Shown: in pieces, positions 51,811-63,927 of the stretch | How positions within the stretch are numbered: position 1 is the first letter of the stretch | Layout: each line of letters opens with the position of its first letter | Assembly: GCA_037783415.1 (NCBI GenBank) | Contig: JAZGTN010000224.1 | Span: 225,164 to 289,163 of the forward strand | Length of the DNA: 64,000 bases | Direction: 5' to 3' | DNA from: Leptasterias polaris | Taxonomy: Eukaryota > Echinodermata > Asteroidea > Forcipulatida > Asteriidae | Notes under the pieces: generated by a model | The model's input: only the letters and a program-made list of their open reading frames with translations | Told to the model about the DNA's origin: nothing | Databases searched by the model: none | Made by a program: the position numbers and the translations under genes

Positions 51811-53339
51811 GTAAGAAGAAAAAAAACATGTAAGGAAAGTAACTGTGTAGCAAGAAATCAGAGCCCACAAACTCGAGTAAAATTAGACACTGGTCGGGTT
51901 AATAATTAAGAAATCAAATTATATCTGCTGTTGGAGGTTTAGTTTTGTGTACTCAGTATTTTATGGTCACTGTTGTTTTTTTAAAGTCTGGTGGCCGGAC
52001 ACACTGCTGGTGGTTCACTAAATGAGTTTGTATTGTATTATGCCCTACTTGGTCCCTCTTTACAAACAACGTAACTTACACCACTTAACTCGTCTAATCG
52101 CCCAGCCCACTCGGCCGCCCAAGAGCTCTATTACGGTTATTTTTCTTGCCGTAATTTCTGTCTCCGGAACGTCTCGCCGGCTGTTTCCAAGCAGGATCGG
52201 AATTACTCGCGACCTGGCTTTGGGAGATTAATAAGTGTGTGCAGCACTCAAGGGTTCTGCTCTCCTGCCCCGTAAGGAAACTGCTCCTACCACGGTGGGG
52301 GTTTTTTCCGGAGTATACACACTGATTTGTGATGATCGTCCATAATTAGCATTCTTAACCAAGAAGTATAATTTGTCAAACAAAATTGTCAGGTTGGTTA
52401 AAAACTCCGAGTGTATATGCGTTTAAACTAGTCCCAGGTTTTTTTGTTTAAGTGTTCATCCCCCGGACGTCTTGAAGTTGTGGACTTTGTATCAAATTGC
52501 TAGTGTGTCGGATCTTAATTGTTCCATTGCAATCTGTCGTTTTAAGATCGGTGGGTATTTAGTTTAGACGTAAAATGTCAAAGACGATTAATCGGTCAAC
52601 TGGGTTGGGCACTCGATCGGTCACAACGGATACAACAATTAGTTGGATTTTTTATTTTATTTATAAAACTCTAAGTTTATTAATAAGCTGCCTCTGACAT
52701 CAGAAGAGAAACAATAAATTGAATTTACAAAGTATAAGACAATTACAAATTAACATATTTTTTTTACCACGGTTAAAGTAGCCGCGGCTATAGGGGTTTA
52801 CATTAAACAGGCTATTACTTAGAAAGCATAAGTTGCTTGGGAAAAATGTTTGTGCTAAGCAAAAAGAGAAGAAAAAAGAAGATTACCGGGCAAGTTGAAA
52901 TGTCATTGTGTACTGTCTGTGACTGGTTTCCTGCTAGTTATGCTTAGCAGCTCTTTTAATCTACTCTTTGAAGTTGGGTCTAATGATGAAATTTGTTTTA
53001 GCACTGGGACAAACAATGAATTGACGACGATCGGATAAACTTCCATCCAAAATTAAAAGATACAGTTTGACATGACCGAATTGGAAGTTGGACTATTGTA
53101 CTCTTATTTTTAAAAACGTGGCGTCTGGGTACCAAACGGTCTCAAGCAACCTTGGCTACGGCTATGGCCATTGGCTGCATGATTAACGTGGTATCACGGG
53201 CCTTATCAGTGATCAGGTCATGCCACTGTCGAAGCCGTTAATTCGGAAATGACATTAGTTGACATAATATAAGAGGGCAGGCACATACATTATGAGTCTC
53301 ACAGCATTTAACAAAAATTCATTCCATAGGGCCTTTAAG

Positions 53340-53860
53340 AAACCACGGCTTGGGCTCAGGCGGACGGGGAGCTTAAGCCGAAACCTAAGTTAGAGCCTAA
53401 GCCAGAGCCCGAGCCGGAACAAAAACCGGAGCCTAAGTTAGAGCCTAAGCCCGGGAGCCCGAGCCGGAACCAAAGCCGGAGCCTAAGTTAGAGCCTAAGC
53501 CCGGGAGCCCGAGCCGGAACCAAAGCCGGAGCCTAAGTTAGAGCCTAAGCCCGGGAGCCCGAGCCGGAACCAAAGCCGGAGCCTAAGTTAGAGCCTAAGC
53601 CCGGGAGCCCGAGCCGGAACCAAAGCCGGAGCCTAAGTTAGAGCCTAAGCCCGGGAGCCCGAGCCGGAACCAAAGCCGGAGCCTAAGTTAGAGCTAAGCC
53701 AGAGCCCAAACCGGAGCCAAAGCCGGAGCCTAAGCCGGTGCCCAAGCCGGAGCCTAAATTGGAGCCCAAGTCGGAGCCAAAGCCGGAGCACAAGCCGGAG
53801 CCAAAGCCGGATCCAAAGCCGGAGCTCAAGCTGGAGACCTGGTTTTGAAAAGGGCCGTCA
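53340..53860. repeat. 50-bp GC-rich minisatellite inside a CGGAGC-type element
   Basis: From about 53400 to 53700 the 50-bp unit (starts GAGCCGGAACCAAAGCCGGA, then GCCTAAGTTAGAGCCTAAGC, then CCGGGAGCCC) repeats about five times almost exactly. The repeat is flanked by shorter GCC(A/T)AAGCCGGA hexamer-like stretches. The element is bordered by AACCACGGCTTGGGCTC and GAGCTCAAGCTGGAG..TTTTGAAAAGGGCC; the same borders around a tiny core are seen at 43204-43350. Confidence 0.8.
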
Positions 53861-54254
53861 TACCCGGTACATCCGAGTGTTTTTAGGGCCTTAGCCTATA
53901 GGGCTTCAGCTTGGGTTCTGACTTGCACTTTGATACTATGAAAAAGTACTAATGGCACTTGGCTTCAAAATGGTCGATGAAGCATCAGACGTATATAGCC
54001 AGAGCCGATGCAGTGGTTTTGAAAAAAAAGACACTGTGAAATTTTCATCGGTATTTTGTTTTTTAATTCAATAAAAAATAATCGGAACATTGGAAACATA
54101 AAGGAAACATTGGCACAAAAGATTCAAGGTTTTACACCCTTCGTGCCCTACAAAGTATGAGCGACGAAAGATCTTTCATTGCGAATTAGTCTGTCTGTCT
54201 GTCTGTCGGACTGAATTAAGTCCCATGGAGTATGTAAATTGCACATTGCGCATG

Positions 54255-54555
54255 CCATGTCACACTAGGCAATTTACAGGCAACCAGTTCCAGGCAATCT
54301 CCAATATTCACAAATTACTGTTGTACTACCAAAGTGGTCGTGTGAGCATGCACTTGGTTGCCTCCAAGTTGACTTGTGTGACAAGGCTATTAAAAGGCCA
54401 TGTCACGCAGGGCAATTTTTCAGGCAACTTGGAGGCAACCAACAGGAACACTTCGGCAGCTATCCCAAAGAAAAAAAATGAGAGAACTAAAAATGTGAAT
54501 GGATTTTCTTATTAGAGATTGCCTGGAAACTGGTTGCTTGTTAATTGCCTTTTGA
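54255..54555. mobile_element. Palindromic GGCAA-rich element
   Basis: GGCAACCAGTTCCAGGCAATCTCC (about 54279-54302) is mirrored by GAGATTGCCTGGAAACTGGTTGC (about 54516-54538). Inside, TTGGTTGCCTCCAAGTTG is mirrored by CAACTTGGAGGCAACCAA. The nested inverted repeats, with ATGTCAC..GGCAATTT blocks on each side, suggest a folded MITE. Confidence 0.65.
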
Positions 54556-55344
54556 GACATGGACTTAACACTATACCGGTATAGGCCTACTGGTTTGCTA
54601 AATGAGGGCACATCGCGTCTTTTTGTATGGGGCTGAAAGTGACGTGACACAAACGCGTTTTGTGCGTCTGCCTAGTTTGCCAACCAATAGAGTCTGCACG
54701 ATCCGGTTGCGTGAATTTATTTAGCATACTTAATAGAAAGGCTTATTATTGGAACCGAAGCCATCTACTAAAAATGTCCCTAAGAAAAACAACTTAGGAC
54801 CACGGTGTCAGCGTGGATATCGAATCTCAATCAATCTGCTATGCCGGTTCTAGCACCACACAAGAACACAGTTAGGTCCAACTGAGACAACATTTACCCA
54901 AAACCAATCATAAAGTGACATTAAGTACATCAAACACATTGTGAAATCATCAACATGTATACACAAACAAAAGTTTCAAGATGGTTCATCCCAAATATTT
55001 GTCGAAAAAGGTTAACGTTTTAATAATGTCCAATGTTTTTGAAATGTATGCACTTTTCCTCTCTAATAATGTAACTCCGTCGTCAACCTTTATTTCCACT
55101 TATTTACACAGGCCCACAATAAGGAGTTAAAACAATAAATCAATACTACTCAATAAAGATATTTTAGAATGTTATTGAATTAAAATATTTGTATTGTTGT
55201 CTTTTTGGGGTATCATTGTTTCCGAATAGAAAGAAGAAAAGAAAAAAATACATGAGAGACCAAAAGATACCAAATTCCATTCGGCTGGTGAAATTGGGTT
55301 TTCTTTATTTTGGAGTAATTTATTGTTCACGTACTTTTTGAATG

Positions 55345-55690
55345 ACTGAGGGAACAAATTGTTGACAAACTTTTATTGAATGTCGTGTTTCTGTGATGGC
55401 TTATGGTACGGTCTTCCTGTGTTTGGATATTTGGGTTCTTTTACATTAATCTATGCAGCATTGGTGCAGTGGCCGATTTGAAGAACAAAAATATCATATC
55501 ATTATGGTGGTTGTCCACATAATTTCACAGTTGAGTGATGGAACACATTTGTGAACAAACTCGCATTGGATGTTATGTTTCATGATGAGGGAGTCTGTGA
55601 CATCTGGTTCTCTTATGTTAGGGTATTTTGGGGTGTTTTTGCAGCATTGGTGCAGTGATCACTTTGAAGAACAAAAATGTCATTGTGGTG
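55345..55690. repeat. Direct duplication (~185 bp) downstream of the PAS gene
   Basis: Two copies share GAACAAA-TTG-ACAAAC, TGTCGTGTTT/TGTTATGTTT, GGTTCTYTTA, GCAGCATTGGTGCAGTG and TTTGAAGAACAAAAAT in order. The duplication lies within 420 bp of the stop codon, probably in the 3' UTR. Minus-strand AATAAA sites at 55377, 55324 and 55309 are possible ends. Confidence 0.6.
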
Positions 55691-55760
55691 ATACCAAAAC
55701 CTCTTTCAATTTTTACAAAGTTGTACCTCCATCACTAGAAAGTTTCAAATCTAAATACTA

Positions 55761-58700
55761 CTATTTATTATCTGAATTTGCAACTGTTCTTTTGGGAAAG
55801 CTTGGCTGGCGTGAAGGTCCGTTCTGATAGAGCAAGGCGAGTGTAGCTTGATCTAGAAGCCTCAATTCATCCGAGGACAGAGCGCACAGTGCCTTTCCAA
55901 CGGCATCCTCTAGGGTACCGACAATCGGCTCAGTTTCCTCGTCTGAAGCATGTCTGTCGTCCTGCTGCCGAGCCGGCTTGCTACTCTCCGGGGAGCACGC
56001 GCTCGATGTCCCGAAGGGAATGCGCATTTTCCCCGGTGGATCCTCGTGGGAAGGGGACGACTCCGGAGTGAGGATGCTGTCCGGGACGCGGACCTCACTC
56101 CCGGACGTCGGCCACCAGTGAGGTTCAACCTGCGGTATTCCAACCGATGACGTGTATCCTTTACGGTTAAAGGACGGTTCTTCGGGATTATGCAGCGGGC
56201 TGGTGAGGTTGTTCACGGTGTGTGGTTGGTTATTGACTTGAATTGCACCATCCATGAAGCGTTTTGCAGGCGGCTCCATACGGGTGAGAGTTGCGATACA
56301 AGGTGCATAGTCAATTTCAGATTTATATAACGGAACAGGGGAGGCAGGCACACTAGTTTCACGATGCGGTCTTTTTCTGCTTTTCTCTTTGTACTCCAAC
56401 GATGGAAAGCATTGTTCTTGTTTCTTGTAAGACGTCATGATCTGTCTTTTAACTTTAAGACGTCTAGCCCACTCAAGGACTGCTCTTTTAAGAGCCGGAC
56501 AGGGATCGCTCCCAACAGCAGGTTCTCGTGTTGTGGTGTGGCTCAACGTAACGTCACAGCCGTCCACAACGCCATCTTTACGGGGGCGTACTGATTGCCG
56601 TGCCCTCGCTGGCCCTAAAAGTACCGAGGAGTAAGGACCATAGTTCCCTGGAAAAAACTCCCTCCCTGTCGCCTCGTGGTGTGGGAGGCGGTGAATCTGT
56701 GCATCCCAACCCGCATTTTCCACCTTCAACTGGCAAGACATGGTGTTGAATTGGTTTTCCTGATAGTAGCAACTCTCACTATCATATCGCCAATCGTTCA
56801 TTTCACCGTGGTTCACTAGATATTGGTACGGGGTGCTGTCACCGACATACCGATGGGTCTGGCCACCGGAGCTGGTGTACCCGTAACACGGGGCTGTGTC
56901 CACGGAACAGGGGGTGTTTTCTTCGGCGTGGGGTCCTTGTTCGGGCCAGGGGGATGAACCGTCATCTCCTGGTGGGCCACAGCTGAACCTCTCGCTAGAG
57001 CCTGAGGCAGATGGCGGACGGGGTGATACGAGGCACGGAGCCGAACGACGGGCTAGGGTCTCGTGTAGAGCCTGAGATTCATACATAGCGATTTCGTCTT
57101 CTCTGCATAACAAAAGACGAAGTCAAAAGTATTTTAAACAATTTGGAGACAACATGATTATATAAATAACAAATTAATAACTTTACACTAATATTTCTTT
57201 AAAATTAACAAACCAAACCCACATTCGCACAGAAGCTGGTCTGAAACCACAAAACTAATAGGAAATACCAGTTTTATTGTCCAAGAGGGGTATTTTATTC
57301 GTTTTTGGCATAGCCCACTTTTAAGGCAATTTATAGCTTTTGGAACTCATACGGTATAACCTGAGATCCACCCACCATTGTACAAAATGGTGTGCAATCT
57401 CTTACTCTGCCGGCAAAAGTCCTGTCCCACCAAGTTGACCCTTTTTTCCATAACTCATTAATTCAGTTTCTCTAAACACTGTGTGAAGCCAGTGAAATAT
57501 AAGAGAAGAACTTGAACGAGAACCTTACCTGATTACCAGGTTTTGGCACATAATCACAGCGGCGTGATTGACCGTAGAGTCCCGGTCCAGCCAGGCGGTC
57601 ACGCTGACCGTCACCAAGGTGTTGTCTTTACGGAGAAGTCGTAACACGAACGCACATCTACTCGCGGCAGTTCCGATGCTCGGTTGAAGCACTGCAAAAA
57701 AATATATATATAAAAAATGAAATAAACCGATGATTAGCCACAACAACCAACACTTCACTTTGTTTTATTCCACATGGATTGTTTCCTTCAATAATGGCGA
57801 TAAGGAGAAATTTCCGTCAGTTCAAAATAATAATGAAATCATGACTTACAGTGATGACATAATGATATATTAATATTTAACAGGATTGCTTTGAATACTT
57901 CAATTCAGGATCCGAATAATGCCACAATTGTTTGTTTGTTTGGTTTTGTTTCTGGGGGTTTTTCGAACTCACGTACCCCGTAAAAATAGCACAACTCATC
58001 AGTGAACAGTTCAACTTAAGTTTTGTTTCCGGTCGCAAACTGCCTCTGCATTTTTTGCTAAAACTCCTACTCACATTGACAGCAAACCGCAAACCTGCAA
58101 CAGTTGCAGACCGAGCTTTGTCATGCAACTGATCAATGCTCAAGCTTCTGCTTTGGGGCTTTTTATATCCCTTGCATATTGAAACAGGAAATCGATGTTG
58201 TTGACGAGACCCAGTCAGGTAAAGTCCCTATCGTGTAAGTGTTCACTTTCCTTGTTATCATTAATATATTACTTTTTTTTTTTTTAGCTGACATTGATAA
58301 GGTACAGCATTGGTCATGTTTCTCTGGGAATATTCAAACCGTGGTAACGGTGACGTAACTAGACATTAATGGTGGATAGGGGTAGGCTGGGGGAAAAGAA
58401 ATGTTTCATTTTGGTTATGTTTGTTAGAGGGTATTGGGCTTGGCTTTACACTGCAGACATTGGCCTTCATAACATACTGTTAATAATACGTAATTGATGT
58501 ACCGGTGCTGAACCTTTGGCATTATGCATTCAAACAGTTTTTTAGTTTGCTGATAATACACAAAGGATGTTTTAATCACGAAAAACAAACAATTTCTATT
58601 AGGTTTTTTTTCTTCTTTCTCATTTGTTAGTTTGTTTGATTGTTTGTTTGTTTGTTTAGATGATCTTCCCAACAAGGGATCTCAGCACAGATACCATAAA

Positions 58701-61700
58701 GGGGTATAGGCCTAAGCACGAAGCTGGCAACAGCCAATCTCCCTCATACAAACATTGGTTTAATGTGTATTATGAATTGCCCAAATCAATAAAATTGTGA
58801 ATCAGTAACTAGACTAAAGTACTTATTCTAATCGTTGTGAAATCAGCGGTTAGCCTGTGTGGATTCGAACCCACAACCTTGGCAGTGCAAGTCCAGCAAT
58901 CTAACCACTTTACCATATTTGGGTGAAGAGGGGTGGCAAAGGTTGTGAGCCCCCCCCCCCCCCCCCCCCACCCCCCCCCCCCCCCCCCCCCCCACACACA
59001 CCCTGTTATTCCATTACAACGGGGGAAACAGTAGCTAGGGCCTGTGGCAATGGAAATTAACAACAAAAATGAAATTGACAAAATAATAAAAAGAAGTTAT
59101 GCTTAAGAACTCTCTTTGAATCAAGGTAAGGTACGGTACAGAATTTGGTCGAATCATCTGTGGTTAAGTCCCCCTGCACACCAAAGATCTATAAGGAAAA
59201 TTCACCAACAGGATAGGGTCATCGTTTGGTTTTTATCAACGTAATGCTGATCAATAAAGATACAATAAATATCATCTGTGAAAGTTTCAGCTGATTCCAA
59301 TGTCTACTTGCTGAGAAAAAAAAGAAAAAAAACAGTCGCGGTATTTTCACAAGAACGTTGAACCCATCCACATTTAGGTGATAGCGGGTACCAACTGCAT
59401 ATTTGGCCGCAGCATTCACAAACGGAATCCATGGATTTGAATTGCCAAAAAGTAATTTCACAGGATGCTTACAACAAAACGAAATTACACAAATCTTTTC
59501 GGGGGTCATAATAAAAAAATGACACAATTTAGGTGAACCCGTTTGAGTGAAAACAGCGACCAAGGGTCCATGTTTTGTGACATTTATGTCTTTGTTGTTT
59601 CCATATGAGGCAATCAAAACAAGATGTTGCTTTGTGATGGGGGGGGGGGGGCTTAAAATTCTATATTTACTCAACTGTGACAGTAATTCAGACGGAATCC
59701 TCTCTCTGAGGAATATCACTGGTATGCAATTTATGATCAGTGAACTTTCACTTTCACTAATGGCTGCGGTTCAGTTTTTGATGATTACCAATGCTGAACT
59801 TTTTCTTTAATTTCTTTTAGTTTTTGTTTTTTTAATGCTACGGTTGAAGAAGATGAGTCACTTGATTTCGTCATCATTTGTGTTATAGCAAGTCTGCATT
59901 AAAACATTGCGCATTTTGCATCAGCAACAAACAATATGCACGGCTTTGGGGTTGACCGTCCAAGTTGTATGGTCCCTCAAATCATTCCAGAGCACTGATT
60001 TTTCTGCATACGAAAATGAGCCTGATCGTTTGCCTTCTCAGTCTCGCTTTCGTTTGATTACGAGTGACCTAGAGGGAGATATCAACGGCCCATTTCAGGG
60101 TTGAAGCAGTCCGCGCTACTAGACAGCCTAAGACTTTTAAACAATGCCAATTTAAAGAATTCCTAGGTCAACGAACCTTAAGTCACCATTGATATAGTTT
60201 TTCATTCCTAATTGGTCAACGAAACTTAAGTCACCATTGATATAGTTGTTCATACTGGAAATATTTTAGAATTGGTTCATCGCTCTGCCTTATTTTTAAA
60301 ACAAAAATACTTGTAGTATTTCAAAGAAACTGGTTAAATCAATGGGTAAAGTTTTCATCAGCAGCTTCATTACAGTGTGTGTTTTTCGTTGTTGTTTTTC
60401 TTAAGATGTTCTTCCTTGTAAACTATATCCCAGCCCACCCCTTCTCCGCTCTCATCCCCTTCACCCACCCACGATAACAACCAAGAAGAGTCCCATCAAG
60501 GACACTGTGGCCCTGAAGTGCGTAGGTTGAACATCCTTGTAACAACAGATCTCCAGATCAGGATACAAAACATGAATGTTTGAAATACATTTATAAACAT
60601 AACAAAATATGAAATCTTTACAAGGAAATATGAAAGGGCCTTTTAAACGTTATCTTATTTACCTTTTTATTTTGTGAGGGCATATCATGTTTTGGAAGGT
60701 TACCAAAGAAAATGAACTTTCATCCGATCTTGAGGATGTGCTGGTTCATGCACTCAGATTAAAATATGAACTGGTAACACGTCAAGCGAGGTCTTATTCC
60801 ATTTTCTTCTGTGTATTTCCTTCTATATTAAAATATAATAACCATCATAGACCTATACATATAATCTATTTTTTTAAGTTGTGCAAAATGTGTTCACATT
60901 GCACGTTATGGCAAGTCGTCCCCCCTAATTTTAATGGCATAAATGAATAAATGGTGTGTTTATTACATATATACCTTTTAAAAAAAACTGTTATTGCGTA
61001 GTTTTTCTTGATTTTTATCGTGAAAATTCCATCAACTAACGCGAGGCATGATGTGAAAATGATCTGAGTCCTTGAGGGATAGGCCAGTTCAATGAACGTG
61101 GGCTGAGTGTTACAGGGCACCGTGAAATGAAGGCATTGCACGGTGGCAGAGTTCGACTTGAACTGCGGCAACTGCGTGCAATTCTCCTGGTTTGGCTTAT
61201 CATGGTGCACTTGCTGTACACCCGGCCTTCAAGGCAGCCAGTGTTTGCGGGAGGGGTGCGATTGTAACCCCGTGGGGAGATTTGGGGAGGGATGAGGACT
61301 TGGATTTATTTAGCCCCTTTGAAAATGTTCATCTTCTCAGAATGAAATTGCTATCAAATCATTCAAGTTTTTGTTAAGTGTTTTTTTTAATTACTATAAA
61401 TTGCATTTTGCCCGGTCGCAACAATGCAGTCATCGTGTTAATTGGCAATCATGTGTGTTTGACAATATGTTTAAGGGATAATTGTATCATTATCCCTGTG
61501 ATGAACATAATCCAGCTACGCCCTGTCCCGTACCCCGCCTCCGGGTGAGACAGGGGGAGAGAAGGGAGATATTTCCCCCCTTGAATGGCCCCTCAACGCC
61601 CCCGGCCTGTCATCAGTCTTTTGCGGTGAAATTGGTTTTCCCGTATACAGCTTCAGATTTTACAACAGAAGCGCTTCCATGCATGTCGCATGGCGTCTAT

Positions 61701-63927
61701 TTTTGTTTGCATCACGATTAAAGCTAGAGGAAATAATGATCCTAAAATCTGTTTTTATAATTTGAAGTGTTTGGTACACTATCTTTGTTAAGGTTTTGCT
61801 GATTTGATATTAGATTAATACTTATTTCGTTTTTTTAGATCAAATGCAATTATTCCTGCCGGTAAAGAACGAAGTTTAAAGGTATGATCAATACTTGTTA
61901 ATGATCGGGGAACAATCTCAACGATAAGTTTGAAGTTATTCTCGATTTTTTAAGTATGTAATAAAATGCATAAAATCACAGAACATAACATTAACAGGTT
62001 TTGGGGAAAATGAACCATTTTAATTACTTGAATTTGATGAATTTTGTATAATATTGGCTGTAAAAATTAATGGTGTTTGTGTTTATTTCAATTGATGGAA
62101 CAATTGCTACGGGGATTTTAATGGTGGCTTTATCAAATTGTGTGACAAACCGCATACACGTGTTTATTTAATATATATATATACTAGATGATAACATATA
62201 ATAAATCAAAACCTTTAATAAGGTAAAATATGTAGCTTTTGCTTTCAAATTCTAGTTCAAGGTGTGAGTTAAAACTTTAAAGAGGTCGAGGTTTAGCAGT
62301 CTCCTTAATTGTTGTCTCTTGCAAACTTAATGAGTAAATTTGTCTGTGAATTGCAGAGAGAAATTAAATGAAAAGAATGAGCATTATGAGCAGCAGTATT
62401 GTCGACATTACCGATACTGTTCCAAAGAGTGACCATTATTAGCTGCACTTTTGTCGACATGGCCGATGCTGTTCCAAAGAGTGAGCATTATTAGATTCAG
62501 TATTGTCGACATTACCGATGGTGTTACAAAAGAGTGAGTATTATGAGCAGCAGTATTGTCGACATTACCGATACTGTTCCAAAGAGTGAGCATTATTAGC
62601 TGCACTTTTGTCGACATGACCGATGCTGTTCCAAAGAGTGAGCATTATTAGATTCAGTATTGTCGACATTACCGATGGTGTTACAAAAGAGTGAGTATTA
62701 TGAGCAGCAGTATTGTCGACATTACCGATGCTGTTCCAAAAGAGTGAGCGTTATTAGATTCAGTACTGTCAACATTACCAATGCTGCTCCAAAAGAGTGA
62801 GAATTTTTAGCTGCAGTATTGTCGACATTACCAATGCTGTTCCAAAAGAGTGAGCATTATTAGCTGCAGTATTATCGACATTACCGATGCTGTCTAAATG
62901 AGTGAGCATAATAAAAACAGCAGAGTTGTCGACATTACATGTGTTACCGTATCTTGATTCAGTTAGAGTGTTCGAACCGTTGCCATGTCAGCATTACCGA
63001 TGCTGATCCAAAAGAATACCGGTAAGCATTAGCGTCAGCAGTGTTGTTCGACTTATCGTTACTCTACCTTATCTTGATTCAGAGAGAGTGTTCGAACCGT
63101 TGCCATGTCAGCATTACCGATGCTGATCCAAAAGAATACCGGTAAGCATTAGCGTCAGCAGTGTTGTTCGACTTATCGTTACTCTACCTTATCTTGATTC
63201 AGAGAGAGTGTTCGAACCGTTGCCTTGTCAGCATTACCGATGCTGATCCAAAAGAATACCGGTAAGCATTAGCGTCAGCAGTGTTGTTCGACTTATCGTT
63301 ACTCTACCTTATCTTGATTCAGAGAGAGTGTTCGAACCGTTGCCTTGTCAGCATTACCGATGCTGATCCAAAAGAATACCGGTAAGCATTAGCGTCAGCA
63401 GTGTTGTTCGACTTATCGTCACTCTACCTTATCTTGATTCAGTGAGGATAAGCATAACATTGCCGCATCATTGTCGACATAGCTGTTCCTTGATCCAAGA
63501 GCATGAGCATTAAAGTCGCAGTGTTGCTGATGCTACTAGTACCACACCTTGATTCAGAGAAAGTGTCACTATATAGCAGCAACTCCGCGCGGGCATTATC
63601 GCTGCGTGCCACATACCTTACTGAGAGAGAATGCAAACATACCTGAATAGCAAGAGCTCCGCGCGGGCATTATCAATACTGCGTGATTCATACCTTATCA
63701 TGATTCATCAGAGAGAGTGTCAGCATACATACATCAGCGCGGGCATTATCAACACTGCGCGTCCCTTTATTAACCGTACATCAAACAAACGAAACCTGTG
63801 TTAAAGTGAAAGTTTCTTACTTTGCTGGTGATATTTCCTCGCTGTTTCTACATAGTCCGGATGAATGAGTGCATACCATGAAATAGCACTAAGCTCGCTC
63901 GACTCATAACCAAGATGGAAAAACACA
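55761..63927 (-). CDS. bHLH-PAS transcription factor, 3' part (PAS-B and C-terminus), NPAS4/dysfusion-like
   Basis: Three exons in order: 63927-63821, 57691-57529 and 57102-55761 (stop 55763-55761), GT-AG and in phase, giving 536 codons in the window. The first two encode most of a PAS-B domain: HLGYESSELSAISWYALIHP, then RCAFVLRLLRKDNTLVTVSVTAWL and AVIMCQNLVIREDE. The SWY-LIHPD signature and the closing strand resemble NPAS4 and insect dysfusion. The last exon adds about 447 residues of poorly conserved, Pro/Ser-rich sequence with a basic KVKRQIMTSYKKQEQC patch and an acidic/hydrophobic end (EPIVGTLEDAVGKALCALSS), likely an activation region. Related factors bind DNA as dimers with ARNT-type partners. 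The bHLH and PAS-A exons lie beyond the window. Other bHLH-PAS classes remain possible, so no symbol is given. Confidence 0.8.
58950..58993. repeat. Poly-C tract, ~44 bases with one interruption
   Basis: Two C runs, split by a single A at 58970, then CACACACA. Such runs are unstable and prone to length error in sequencing. Confidence 0.9.
62380..62930. repeat. Higher-order minisatellite: 157-bp unit of three ~52-bp subunits
   Basis: The ~52-bp subunit GAGCATTATTAGCTGCAGTA, TTGTCGACATTACCGATGCT, GTTCCAAAGAGT recurs about ten times. One variant (TGAGCAGCAGTATTGTCGAC) falls at 62387, 62544 and 62701, exactly 157 bases apart, so three-subunit blocks were amplified together. Later subunits (62740-62930) are less regular. 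Confidence 0.85.
62941..63440. repeat. 120-bp tandem array, 4 units
   Basis: Units begin at 62941, 63061, 63181 and 63301, each exactly 120 bp. They contain TTATCTTGATTCAGAGAGAG, CAGCATTACCGATGCTGATC, GAATACCGGTAAGCATTAGC and GTTGTTCGACTTATCG. The middle units differ by very few bases; the first is more diverged. They share GACATTACCGATGCTG-like sequence with the preceding 52-bp subunits, so both arrays have a common root. A decayed partial unit continues to about 63760. Confidence 0.9.

Larger units (their letters stand above)
48431..55760. other. Intergenic interval between TRMT61A and the PAS gene
   Basis: No supported gene. It contains the fold-back tRNA-like element (51455-51810), the palindromic GGCAA element (54255-54555), a (GTCT)n run (54189-54208), the 50-bp minisatellite (53340-53860) and a ~185-bp direct duplication (55345-55690). 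TATAAAA at 50600 has no frame after it that I can support. Confidence 0.6.
57692..63820 (-). other. 6.1-kb intron of the PAS gene
   Basis: It separates the two halves of PAS-B. It contains a TATA-like motif with a downstream donor-like site (58168-58075), a tRNA-like fragment (58845-58915), a poly-C tract (58950-58993), a poly-G run (59639-59651), a ~54-bp direct duplication (60165-60250) and the minisatellite arrays at 62380-63440. The other open frames are short and show no family resemblance. Confidence 0.65.

Noticed and set aside
53340..53860. Open translation of KPEPEP-like repeats
   Set aside because: The 50-bp period shifts the frame in each copy, there are stops, and no start or splice context exists.
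54189..54208. Regulatory (GTCT)n element
   Set aside because: An ordinary short microsatellite.
59219..59719. 166-codon minus-strand frame in the PAS intron
   Set aside because: Composition is like the flanking intron, with a homopolymer Phe run; nothing recognisable.
62380..63440. CRISPR-like array
   Set aside because: Units are directly abutting tandem repeats without unique spacers, inside an animal intron.
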